Part shown: piece by piece, positions 1 through 6,375 of the stretch | Layout: the number at the start of each line of letters is the position of its first letter | Numbering within the stretch: the first letter of the stretch is position 1 | Assembly: GCA_900764025.1 (NCBI GenBank) | Contig: CAAFMM010000029.1 | Coordinates: forward strand, 1 to 7,419 | From: an uncultured Collinsella sp. | GTDB lineage: Bacteria > Actinomycetota > Coriobacteriia > Coriobacteriales > Coriobacteriaceae | Reading direction: 5' to 3' | Length of the DNA stretch: 7,419 nucleotides | Notes under the pieces: model-generated | What the model saw: the letters and a program-made list of their open reading frames with translations, nothing else | Databases searched by the model: none | Told to the model about the DNA's origin: nothing | Translations under genes and position numbers: made by a program

Positions 1-42
1 GCGTATATGAACCTTGCAAAAGAGGTGATCAAGCGTGCCTAG
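1..42 (+). CDS. parA: C-terminal end of ParA/Soj chromosome-partitioning ATPase (partial)
   Basis: Only the last 13 codons are in the window, reading AYMNLAKEVIKRA followed by TAG at 40-42. The identification rests mainly on position: it lies directly upstream of parB, in the order normal for bacterial parAB operons, and its ending (a helix of the NLAKEVI kind) is typical of ParA/Soj proteins. ParA is a deviant Walker-type ATPase that binds DNA nonspecifically and is stimulated by ParB to move or separate newly replicated origin regions. No catalytic motif is visible in this fragment. Its stop codon overlaps the parB start by 8 bases, and its last codons carry the parB ribosome binding site (AGAGGTGA at 21-28), so the two genes are probably translationally coupled. 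Confidence 0.75.
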   Translation, partial: AYMNLAKEVIKRA

Positions 43-940
43 TGTAAAGAAACGTGGCGGATTGGGACGTGGACTCAATGCTTTGGTCTCAGAGGCCGAG
101 TATGAGACCGGTGGTTCGGCTGCATCCGCTTCAAATGCCGCATCTGAAACGAAACTACCTATTGAGGATATCGTTCCCAACCCTAACCAGCCGCGAATTC
201 ACTTTAACGAAACTGAACTTCGCGAGTTGAGCGAGTCAATCCAAGAACATGGCGTGTTGCAGCCGCTTTTGGTTCGCAAGCATGGAAACGGCTATGAGAT
301 CATCGCTGGTGAGCGTCGTTACCAGGCGTCAAAGCTTGCTGGTCTAGAGGAGCTGCCTGTCATCATTAAAGATGTTAATGATGAAGAGATGCTGGCTCTT
401 GCTCTTATCGAAAACCTTCAGCGTTCTGATCTGAATCCCGTCGAAGAGGCTAAGGGTTACCGCCAGCTCATCGATGCTAGCGGTATGACCCAGGAGGCAT
501 TGTCGAAGGCAGTCAGCAAGTCACGCTCTGCAATTACAAACTCGCTACGTCTTCTCGATCTCCCCGAAGTTGTTCAGCAGATGATTTTTGAGGGCAAACT
601 TACTGCTGGTCATGCACGTGCAATTCTTGCAGTTCCCTATGAGGACGCGCGAATTCGACTTGCAGAGAAAGTTGTTGCAGAGGGTCTTTCCGTAAGAGCG
701 ACAGAAAATCTTGCTCCGTTGTTTTCTGCCGGAGAGACACCTAAGACGCCGAGGCCTGCGACGCCTCAGTCTTTTAAAAAGGCCGCCCGTGTGCTTCGTC
801 AGGTATTTAATACTAACGTGCGTGTGAAGAGCTCGCGTGGAAAGAATAAGATCGAGATTGAGTTTAAAGACGAGGAAGAGCTCTCTCGTATTCTTGGTGA
901 AATGATTCAGTTTGATCAAGGTGGCCAAGATGAGGAATAA
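35..940 (+). CDS. parB: ParB chromosome-partitioning protein (CTPase, parS-binding)
   Basis: A full-length (301-residue) chromosomal ParB. The start is GTG at 35, because AGAGGTGA lies 6 bases upstream and the N-terminus then reads KKRGGLGRGLNAL (residues 5-17), the basic segment by which ParB family members contact and stimulate ParA. The ParB/Sulfiredoxin-type nucleotide-binding domain runs from about residue 41 (LPIEDIVPNPNQPR) through the GERRYQAS box (92-99) and the ENLQRSDLNP box (126-135); in the family these bind CTP and form the sliding clamp. The helix-turn-helix that reads parS is at about 151-172 (MTQEALSKAVSKSRSAITNS), followed by GKLTAGHARAILAV (187-200). A proline-rich linker near 235-245 leads to the C-terminal dimerisation domain at about 246-292. 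ParB loads at parS near the origin, spreads on DNA and recruits SMC. A parS-like site lies 410 bases past its stop. Codon use is more AT-rich than in the genes to the right. Confidence 0.97.
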   Translation: MPSVKKRGGLGRGLNALVSEAEYETGGSAASASNAASETKLPIEDIVPNPNQPRIHFNETELRELSESIQEHGVLQPLLVRKHGNGYEIIAGERRYQASKLAGLEELPVIIKDVNDEEMLALALIENLQRSDLNPVEEAKGYRQLIDASGMTQEALSKAVSKSRSAITNSLRLLDLPEVVQQMIFEGKLTAGHARAILAVPYEDARIRLAEKVVAEGLSVRATENLAPLFSAGETPKTPRPATPQSFKKAARVLRQVFNTNVRVKSSRGKNKIEIEFKDEEELSRILGEMIQFDQGGQDEE

Positions 941-1184
941 GATTTTAACAGCGATTGCATTGGCGACGACTATTGCGGCTGGTGCCTTTGCTGGATATAA
1001 GATCGCGACAGACGATGAACTTCGAGGTCGTTTGCTTCGTGGCGCGCAAGATATCGTCGATACTTCCAAAAAGAAAATGGATGTTATGACAGAAGATGTT
1101 GCCATGCGTACTGCTCAGGTAACGAAGAATCCCAAGATTAATCAAGGTTGGGTTAGCAACCAATGGGAAAATGTAGGCTATTAG
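930..1184 (+). CDS. Small YtxH-like membrane or exported protein, third gene of the parAB operon
   Basis: An 84-residue protein of unproven function. I place the start at ATG 930 rather than TTG 912, because AAGGTGG at 918-924 lies 5 bases upstream of it; the gene then overlaps the end of parB by 11 bases. Residues 2-4 (RNK) precede a hydrophobic stretch at 5-21, which is either a membrane anchor or a signal peptide with a possible AFA cleavage site at 19-21. A charged, probably helical segment follows (about 27-66, with the run KKK at 47-49), and the tail carries W74, W79 and Y84. This layout, a short glycine/alanine-rich N-terminal membrane segment and an amphipathic helical body, resembles YtxH-type proteins, whose roles are poorly defined. 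The overlap with parB and the terminator straight after it make it a cotranscribed member of the partition operon. A link to segregation is inference from context alone. Confidence 0.82.
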   Translation: MRNKILTAIALATTIAAGAFAGYKIATDDELRGRLLRGAQDIVDTSKKKMDVMTEDVAMRTAQVTKNPKINQGWVSNQWENVGY

Positions 1185-1210
1185 GTACCTAACAATTACT
1201 CAGCATATTT

Positions 1211-1254
1211 TGAGGGGTCCTTGTCTGATTCATGAGACAAGGACCCCTTATTTT
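1211..1254 (+). terminator. Intrinsic terminator of the parA-parB-ytxH-like operon
   Basis: A perfect 14-base-pair stem (1213-1226 with 1235-1248, arms AGGGGTCCTTGTCT and its complement) encloses an 8-base loop. It can be extended by two weaker pairs at the base. It is followed by TTATTTT on the + strand. The hairpin begins 28 bases after the stop of the ytxH-like gene. The leftward side has no T tract, so it should act mainly on rightward transcription. Confidence 0.9.
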
Positions 1255-1303
1255 GGCCGTAAAACATGGGACAGGTAACAGCTGATTCAAAATTAAGGTC
1301 AAT

Positions 1304-1346
1304 AAATGAAACGACCCCGGTTGCATATTCTGCAACCGGGGTCGTT
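1304..1346 (-). terminator. Intrinsic terminator of rlmN
   Basis: A perfect 16-base-pair stem (1310-1325 with 1331-1346, GC-rich in the middle) closes a 5-base loop. On the minus strand it is followed by TTTCATTTATT, a T-rich tail, while on the + strand it is followed by CGATG. It therefore ends leftward transcription from rlmN. It lies 38 bases past the rlmN stop and 55 bases from the opposing terminator at 1211-1254, so the two converging units are each closed before meeting. Confidence 0.88.
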
Positions 1347-1349
1347 CGA

Positions 1350-1365
1350 TGTTTCACATGAAACG
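1350..1365. promoter_or_regulatory. parS: parS-like centromere site (predicted ParB binding site)
   Basis: The sequence TGTTTCACATGAAACG matches the widely conserved bacterial parS consensus TGTTTCACGTGAAACA at 14 of 16 positions. The differences are A for G at position 9 and G for A at position 16. Both conserved half-site cores, GTTTCAC and TGAAAC, are present in the right spacing. It lies in the short untranslated stretch between the rlmN stop and the rlmN terminator, 410 bases after parB. parS sites commonly cluster near the origin and near parAB, which supports a functional site. The imperfect centre could lower affinity, or it could be the form preferred in this lineage. Confidence 0.82.
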
Positions 1366-1383
1366 TTTTGGGGTGCGACTCCC

Positions 1384-2436
1384 CTATGCGTTCTTCTGAA
1401 CTTTGAAGCGCTGCTTCAGCTGTCCGCAAGCGGCGTCAATATCGTTACCACGGGAGTTACGAATCGTGGTCTCGATGCCACGGGACTCAAGACGACGCTG
1501 AAGATCCTCAACCTTATGAATCGGCGACGGCTTGAGCGGGCTACCCTCGATGTCGTTAAGCTGAATGAGGTTAACGTGGCACAGCGTTCCTTCGCAGAAG
1601 TCGCAGAGCGCCTGCATCTCGGGATTCGTATCGTTGACACCTTCGATCATGGCGTACTCATAGGTCGGGCGGCGGCCAGTCTTCTCGGTGTAGAGTTGAA
1701 GCGCCTCGTGAAGGCGAAGCAGCGTGTACTTCTTAACACCGGGCATGAGCTTATTGCGCGTCGACTGGATGGCGGAATGCAGTGAAACAGCAAGCGTGAA
1801 TTGCTCGGGGATGTCGGCAAATTTGCGAATACCGGGAATAACGCCGCTGGTAGAGACGGTGAGGTGACGAGCGCCGATACCGATGCCATCGGGGTCGTTG
1901 AGGATTCGCAGTGCCTTGAGAACCTCGTCGTAGTTGGCAAACGGCTCGCCCTGGCCCATGAAGACAACGCTCGTGGCGCGCTCGCCAAAGTCGTTGGATA
2001 CATGAAGTACCTGGTCGACGATCTCTTGAGCGGTCAGAGAGCGCTTGAGGCCGTTGAGACCGGTAGCGCAAAAGGCACAGCCCATGCCGCAGCCTGCCTG
2101 GGTGGAAACGCAGACGGAAAGCTTGTTACGACGGGGCATGCCGACAGTCTCGACGGAAACGCCGTCGTGGTATTCGAGCAGATACTTGCGCGAGCCATCT
2201 TTGGAAACCTGCTTGGTGAGTTCAGTCGGCGTGTCAAAGGCAAAAGCCTCTTTAAGCTGCTCGCGGAAAGCCTTGGGAAGGTTGGTCATATCGTCAAACG
2301 AACAAACGTTCTTCTCGAAGACCCATTCGATAAGCTGCTTCGCGCGGAAGGCGGGCTGGCCAAGTTCGGCCACGAGCTCGCGAATATCGTTTTGGCTCAA
2401 GTCGCGAATGTCCTGAGATTTAGTCCTGGGATTCAT
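1384..2436 (-). CDS. rlmN: RlmN, dual-specificity 23S rRNA A2503 / tRNA A37 C2-methyltransferase
   Basis: A full-length (350-residue) radical-SAM methyltransferase that makes 2-methyladenosine at A2503 of 23S rRNA and, in characterised homologues, at A37 of some tRNAs, tuning peptidyl-transfer fidelity. The [4Fe-4S] ligands are C116, C120 and C123 in CGMGCAFC. C109 lies seven residues before the first of these, as the catalytic C118 of the E. coli enzyme does, and C337 in DIDAACGQL matches the methyl-carrying C355. The SAM-contact motif is MGQGEP (160-165), with Q where many homologues have M or I. TVSTSG (193-198) and AVSLHS (216-221) are further family blocks. The ATG at 2436 has AAAGG 5 bases upstream on the minus strand. 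The gene appears monocistronic, diverges from ddl and ends at its own hairpin terminator. The Cfr-type resistance enzyme is a relative, but the family pattern here is RlmN. Confidence 0.96.
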   Translation of the reverse strand: MNPRTKSQDIRDLSQNDIRELVAELGQPAFRAKQLIEWVFEKNVCSFDDMTNLPKAFREQLKEAFAFDTPTELTKQVSKDGSRKYLLEYHDGVSVETVGMPRRNKLSVCVSTQAGCGMGCAFCATGLNGLKRSLTAQEIVDQVLHVSNDFGERATSVVFMGQGEPFANYDEVLKALRILNDPDGIGIGARHLTVSTSGVIPGIRKFADIPEQFTLAVSLHSAIQSTRNKLMPGVKKYTLLRLHEALQLYTEKTGRRPTYEYAMIEGVNDTNPEMQALCDFCEGTLCHVNLIQLNDIEGSPLKPSPIHKVEDLQRRLESRGIETTIRNSRGNDIDAACGQLKQRFKVQKNA

Positions 2437-2521
2437 GGAAGCCTTTCGATTTTGGGGAAACGTAGAGGGTATCGCTACAATATGGTATCAGCTGCAGAAA
2501 TTATAGAGGAGGAGTCTGCCC
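2437..2521. promoter_or_regulatory. Divergent promoter region between rlmN and ddl
   Basis: This 85-base gap must hold the starts of two divergent transcripts. On the + strand TACAAT at 2476-2481 is a good -10 for ddl, with only a weak -35 candidate (TTGGGG at 2452-2457, 18-base spacer). On the minus strand a perfect TATAAT occupies 2505-2500, a possible rlmN -10 without a recognisable -35. If both are used, the transcripts would begin within a few bases of each other. The strong ddl ribosome binding site AGAGGAGGAG is at 2505-2514, 7 bases before its ATG, so it would overlap the minus-strand -10. The promoter assignments are inference from short motifs. Confidence 0.45.
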
Positions 2522-3487
2522 ATGCCGGGTAAAAGCCTAGAGAACATGCACGTAGCGGTCTTGGCGGGCGGTCATTCCGCTGAGCGCGAGATCTCACTCA
2601 ATTCGGGAAAGAACGTTGTGGTGGCACTGAAGGAAGCCGGCTACACCTCGGTGGAGCTGCTCGATACGGCCGCTGATGACTTTATGGTAACCATGGCAAC
2701 CGGGGGCTTTGACGTGGCGTTTATCGCCATGCACGGTGCCGGCGGCGAGGATGGTGCCATGCAGGGCGCCATGGAGACCCTGGGTATCCCCTACACGGCC
2801 TCGGGCGTGCTTGCTAGCGCCTGCGGTGCCGACAAAGAGGTCTCTAAGCTCCTGTACGCCAAGGCGGGCATTCCCATTGCCCCCGGCTTTGCGCTCGAGG
2901 TGGGCGATGAAGTCGATATCGATCATATCGTCGAGGTTTGTGGCGAGCGCAGCTTTGTGAAGCCGGCCGTCAACGGTTCCAGCTATGGCATTTCCCTGGT
3001 CCATGAGCCCTCCGAGCTGCCCGCGGCAATTGCCAAGGCGTTTGAGTACGGCGACAAAGTGCTGGTCGAGAAGTGCATCGAGGGTACCGAGATCACCGTC
3101 GGCGTGTACGGCGAGGACGACGTGCGCGCCCTGCCGATTGTCGAGATTCGCAAACCCGAGGACTGTGAGTTCTACGATTTGGACGTGAAGTATGTCGACC
3201 CTACGGACATCCATCGTATTCCGGCGCAGATTTCACCCGAGAATTACGCTCGCGCTCAGGAGCTTGCCTGTGCCGCTCACAAGGCCCTCGGTTGCCTGGG
3301 CATCTCGCGCAGCGATTTTATCGTGAGCGAGGACGGCCCCGTTATCCTCGAGACCAATACCATTCCCGGCATGACCGATACGTCGCTGTATCCGGATGAG
3401 ATCCGCCACACCGACGACATGACGTTCCCGCAGGTCTGTGACAGCCTGATCCGTATGGGCCTTCGTCGAGCGGGCATTGCATGCTAA
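2522..3487 (+). CDS. ddl: D-alanine--D-alanine ligase
   Basis: A full-length (321-residue) cytoplasmic ATP-grasp ligase that joins two D-alanines with ATP to make the dipeptide terminus of the peptidoglycan precursor, the target of vancomycin and D-cycloserine chemistry. The N-terminal block GGHSAEREIS (16-25) holds E21, equivalent to E15 of E. coli DdlB. HGAGGEDG (71-78) follows. The ATP-grasp part has K147 and S153 in VKPAVNGSSYG, VEKCIEGTE (182-190), the omega-loop pair K223-Y224 in DVKY, R263 and D265 in SRSDF, and the metal ligands E277 and N279 in LETNTIPGMT, then S288-L289. The K-Y pair is that of true D-Ala-D-Ala ligases and differs from VanA-type D-Ala-D-Lac ligases, so I infer the normal product. 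A strong ribosome binding site lies 7 bases before ATG 2522. The last 7 bases overlap the dinG-like gene, implying one operon. Confidence 0.96.
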   Translation: MPGKSLENMHVAVLAGGHSAEREISLNSGKNVVVALKEAGYTSVELLDTAADDFMVTMATGGFDVAFIAMHGAGGEDGAMQGAMETLGIPYTASGVLASACGADKEVSKLLYAKAGIPIAPGFALEVGDEVDIDHIVEVCGERSFVKPAVNGSSYGISLVHEPSELPAAIAKAFEYGDKVLVEKCIEGTEITVGVYGEDDVRALPIVEIRKPEDCEFYDLDVKYVDPTDIHRIPAQISPENYARAQELACAAHKALGCLGISRSDFIVSEDGPVILETNTIPGMTDTSLYPDEIRHTDDMTFPQVCDSLIRMGLRRAGIAC

Positions 3488-6375
3488 TCGAGGACGCGGT
3501 TTCGTCAGGAACGCCGCAGTTTGTCATCGACTCCTATGCCACGCTTGCCGAACGCGCCAAAACGCAGTCCTTCGGCCTTATCGAGGAAGATGTGATCGTC
3601 CTCGATACCGAGACCACGGGTCTTTCGGTGCAGGACAATGAGCTGATCGAGATCTCGGCGGCCCGCCTTTCGGGCCGCGAGATCGTCGACCGCTTCGATA
3701 CCTTCGTGCATCCCAAGCAGCTAATTCCCGCCGAGATTACCGAGCTCACGAGCATTACAAATGCCGATGTGGCAGATGCCCCGTCGGCCGTTGAGGCCGT
3801 CGCCGCTCTCGCCGATTTTGTCGGTGGTTGCCCGGTGATCGCACATAACGCCACGTTCGACCGCTCGTTTATCGAGTCGGTCAAAGGCGGCGTCAACGTG
3901 AGCGATATTTGGATCGATTCGCTGGCGCTGTCGCGCATCGCGCTTCCGCGCCTGGCCTCGCACAAGCTGTCTTTTATGGCCGATCTGTTTGGCTGTGACT
4001 CGGTATCACACCGTGCCAATGCCGACGTCGACGCCCTGTGTGGCGTATGGCGCGTGTTGCTCGTGGCGCTCACCGACTTGCCCCAGGGCCTCATGGCGCG
4101 CCTAGCCGACATGCATCCGGATGTGCCTTGGTCCTATCGTCCTATCTTCTCATTCTTGGCGGGGCAGAACCCTGGTTCTATCTTCTCTCTCAGCGCCGCT
4201 CGTGCTGACGTTCTCAAGGCCGATCGCGCCGACGATCGGGTGGACGCCGACGAACTGCCGGTCCTCAGGATGCCGAGTCGTGAGGAGATCGAGGCAGACT
4301 ATGCGCCGGGTGGCCTGGTCAATCGCATGTATCCCACTTACGAGCCGCGTGATGAGCAGATCGCGATGGCGCTCGAGGTCCGCGATGCGCTGGTCACGGG
4401 CACTCATCGTGTAATTGAGGCGGGCACAGGCGTCGGCAAATCGATGGCCTATCTGGTGCCTTTTGCCGAGGCAGCGCGCCGTAACAACATCACGGTTGGT
4501 ATTGCGACCAAATCGAACAATCTTGCCGACCAGCTCATGTACCATGAGCTGCCAAAACTTGCCGAGCAACTGGACGGTGGTCTGTCATTTTGCGCTCTCA
4601 AGGGCTATGACCACTATCCGTGCCTGCGCAAGCTTGAGCGCATGAGCCGAGGCCAGGTCGAGATTACCACCAAGCGCGATCCGGCGGACACGCTCACGGC
4701 GGTCGCGGTCATTATGGCGTACGTCTGCCAATCAGCCGATGGCGACCTCGACTCGCTCGGCATTCGGTGGCGCAGCGTCAACCGCCCCGACTTTACGACG
4801 GCCTCGCGCGAGTGTGCTCGTCGCCTCTGCCCGTTTTTCCCTGATAAATGTTTGGTCCACGGCGCTCGCCGTCGTGCGGCGCATGCCGATGTGGTGGTCA
4901 CCAACCATTCCCTGCTGTTCCGCAATGTCGCGGCCGAGGGCAGGATTTTACCTCCGATTCGTCATTGGGTAATCGACGAGGCCCATTCCATCGAGCGCGA
5001 GGCGCGCCGTCAGTGGGCGCGCGTGGTGTCGGCGGACGAATCACGCGTTCTGTTTGAGCGCCTGGGTGGCTCGAGCGCCGGCGCGCTAAGCCAGGTTTCC
5101 CGTGATTTGGCAACCTCCGAGGGCTCTACGCTCTACCTGGGCCTTACTGCCAAGGCGACGTCGACGCTTGCGCGCGCGAGCATGGCAATCGCCGACGTGT
5201 TCGACGGCGTTCGCGAGCTCGGCCGCCGTGCCCGTGGGGGTTATGACAATGCCAATCTATGGATTGGCCCCGAGTTGCGCGAATCTGACGACTGGCATGA
5301 TTTCTTACAGTCGGCCTACACTGCCATCGACGCATTGGAACAGGCTGACAAGAGCGTCGACGCGCTGGTGCAAGCCGTCGCCGCCGACAAGCCCGAGGTT
5401 GTTGTCGACCTGGGTGATATCTCGCGCCGCCTGCACGAGCTGGTCGAGAACCTCAAACTCATCATTGACGGCACCGATGAACACTACGTGTATTCGCTGC
5501 AGGTCAATCGCAGGCTGCGTGCCGGCGGAGAGTCAATGACCGCAGAGCGCATCGACATTGGCGAGGCCTTGGCAACCGAGTGGCTGCCCGAGGTTCACAC
5601 GGCTATCTTTGCCTCGGCGACCATGACGGTGTCCAAAAGCTTTGAACACTTTAACCACGCGGTCGGTCTCGATCGCATCGGTGCTTCAACATCCTCGTCG
5701 CTGCACTTGGACTCGAGCTACGACTTCGATTCGAACATGGCTGTAGTCGTTGCGGGCGATATCCCCGATCCGCGCGATCGTGAGAGCTATCTTACGGCGC
5801 TCGAGCGCGTGCTGGTCGACGCCCATCTTGCCATGGGCGGATCGGTGCTCACACTGTTCACCAATCGGCGCGACATGGAAGACCTGTACGCCCGCGTTGA
5901 GCCCAAGATGGCCCGTGCGGGTCTGGAGCTCAACTGCCAGCAGCGCAACTCATCTCCTCGTCGCCTGCGCGACCGGTTTATCAACGAGCCGACCTCGTCG
6001 CTTTTTGCTCTTAAGGCCTTTTGGGAGGGATTCGACGCCAGCGGCGAGACGCTGCGCTGCGTCATCATTCCCAAGCTGCCGTTCTCGAGCCCCACGGACC
6101 CGCTCTCGTGCGAGCGCAACCTGCGCGAAGACCGCGCTTGGGCGCGCTATTCGCTGCCCGAGGCGGTGCTCGAGGTCAAGCAGGCGGCCGGCCGCCTTAT
6201 CCGCTCGTCGACCGATTGCGGCGTGCTGATTCTGGCCGACCCGCGCCTGGTGACGAAGGGCTACGGAAAGAAGTTCTTAACGTCGCTACCCACGAGCTCC
6301 TACCAGCGCATCGAATCGGCGCAGATCGGGCACTATCTGCAACTGTGGCGCGCACGCCACGAGCGGCGGCGTTAA
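3481..6375 (+). CDS. DinG-family fusion: DEDDh 3'-5' exonuclease plus XPD-like iron-sulphur helicase
   Basis: A 964-residue two-domain DNA repair protein, longer than E. coli DinG (716) because of an N-terminal nuclease. The exonuclease (about 36-200) has Exo I LDTETTG with D42 and E44, Exo II HNATFDRSF with D127, and Exo III HRANADVD with H177 and D182, a complete DnaQ-like DEDDh set. The helicase has a Q-like motif (YEPRDEQ, 287-293), Walker A EAGTGVGKS (313-321), DEAH at 499-502, SATMT (712-716), FTNRRDMEDL (793-802), FWEGFD (847-852) and motif VI QAAGRLIRS (901-909). Cysteines C381, C445, C450 and C457 have spacing close to the four iron-sulphur ligands of E. coli DinG. The expected role is unwinding and trimming of damaged or branched DNA. 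ATG 3481 overlaps ddl by 7 bases with only a weak upstream GAGCGGG, so translation is probably coupled. The last 4 bases overlap the convergent WYL gene. Confidence 0.94.
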   Translation: MLIEDAVSSGTPQFVIDSYATLAERAKTQSFGLIEEDVIVLDTETTGLSVQDNELIEISAARLSGREIVDRFDTFVHPKQLIPAEITELTSITNADVADAPSAVEAVAALADFVGGCPVIAHNATFDRSFIESVKGGVNVSDIWIDSLALSRIALPRLASHKLSFMADLFGCDSVSHRANADVDALCGVWRVLLVALTDLPQGLMARLADMHPDVPWSYRPIFSFLAGQNPGSIFSLSAARADVLKADRADDRVDADELPVLRMPSREEIEADYAPGGLVNRMYPTYEPRDEQIAMALEVRDALVTGTHRVIEAGTGVGKSMAYLVPFAEAARRNNITVGIATKSNNLADQLMYHELPKLAEQLDGGLSFCALKGYDHYPCLRKLERMSRGQVEITTKRDPADTLTAVAVIMAYVCQSADGDLDSLGIRWRSVNRPDFTTASRECARRLCPFFPDKCLVHGARRRAAHADVVVTNHSLLFRNVAAEGRILPPIRHWVIDEAHSIEREARRQWARVVSADESRVLFERLGGSSAGALSQVSRDLATSEGSTLYLGLTAKATSTLARASMAIADVFDGVRELGRRARGGYDNANLWIGPELRESDDWHDFLQSAYTAIDALEQADKSVDALVQAVAADKPEVVVDLGDISRRLHELVENLKLIIDGTDEHYVYSLQVNRRLRAGGESMTAERIDIGEALATEWLPEVHTAIFASATMTVSKSFEHFNHAVGLDRIGASTSSSLHLDSSYDFDSNMAVVVAGDIPDPRDRESYLTALERVLVDAHLAMGGSVLTLFTNRRDMEDLYARVEPKMARAGLELNCQQRNSSPRRLRDRFINEPTSSLFALKAFWEGFDASGETLRCVIIPKLPFSSPTDPLSCERNLREDRAWARYSLPEAVLEVKQAAGRLIRSSTDCGVLILADPRLVTKGYGKKFLTSLPTSSYQRIESAQIGHYLQLWRARHERRR

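Noticed and set aside
545..1105. A 186-codon open frame on the minus strand across parB and the ytxH-like gene
   Set aside because: The composition is unnatural for a protein and it lies opposite two overlapping, well-supported genes.
1196..1429. A 77-codon minus-strand open frame across the parB-rlmN gap, containing FHVKH
   Set aside because: The peptide FHVKH is simply what the parS-like site spells on this strand; the frame also runs through both terminators and overlaps the end of rlmN.
1783..1791. A parS-like half site (GTGAAACAG) inside rlmN
   Set aside because: Only one half matches; the other half lacks the TGTTTCAC core.
1801..2532. A 243-codon open frame on the + strand opposite rlmN
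   Set aside because: It lies antisense to a full-length, motif-complete rlmN and its product has no recognisable domain; it is a by-product of rlmN codon use.
2594..3214. A 206-codon open frame on the minus strand inside ddl
   Set aside because: It is antisense to a gene with all expected ligase motifs, and the product shows no family motif.
6345..6360. A GC-rich hairpin (GTGGCG, 4-base loop, CGCCAC) at the end of the dinG-like gene
   Set aside because: The stem is only 6 base pairs and neither strand has a T tract after it, so I do not call it a terminator.
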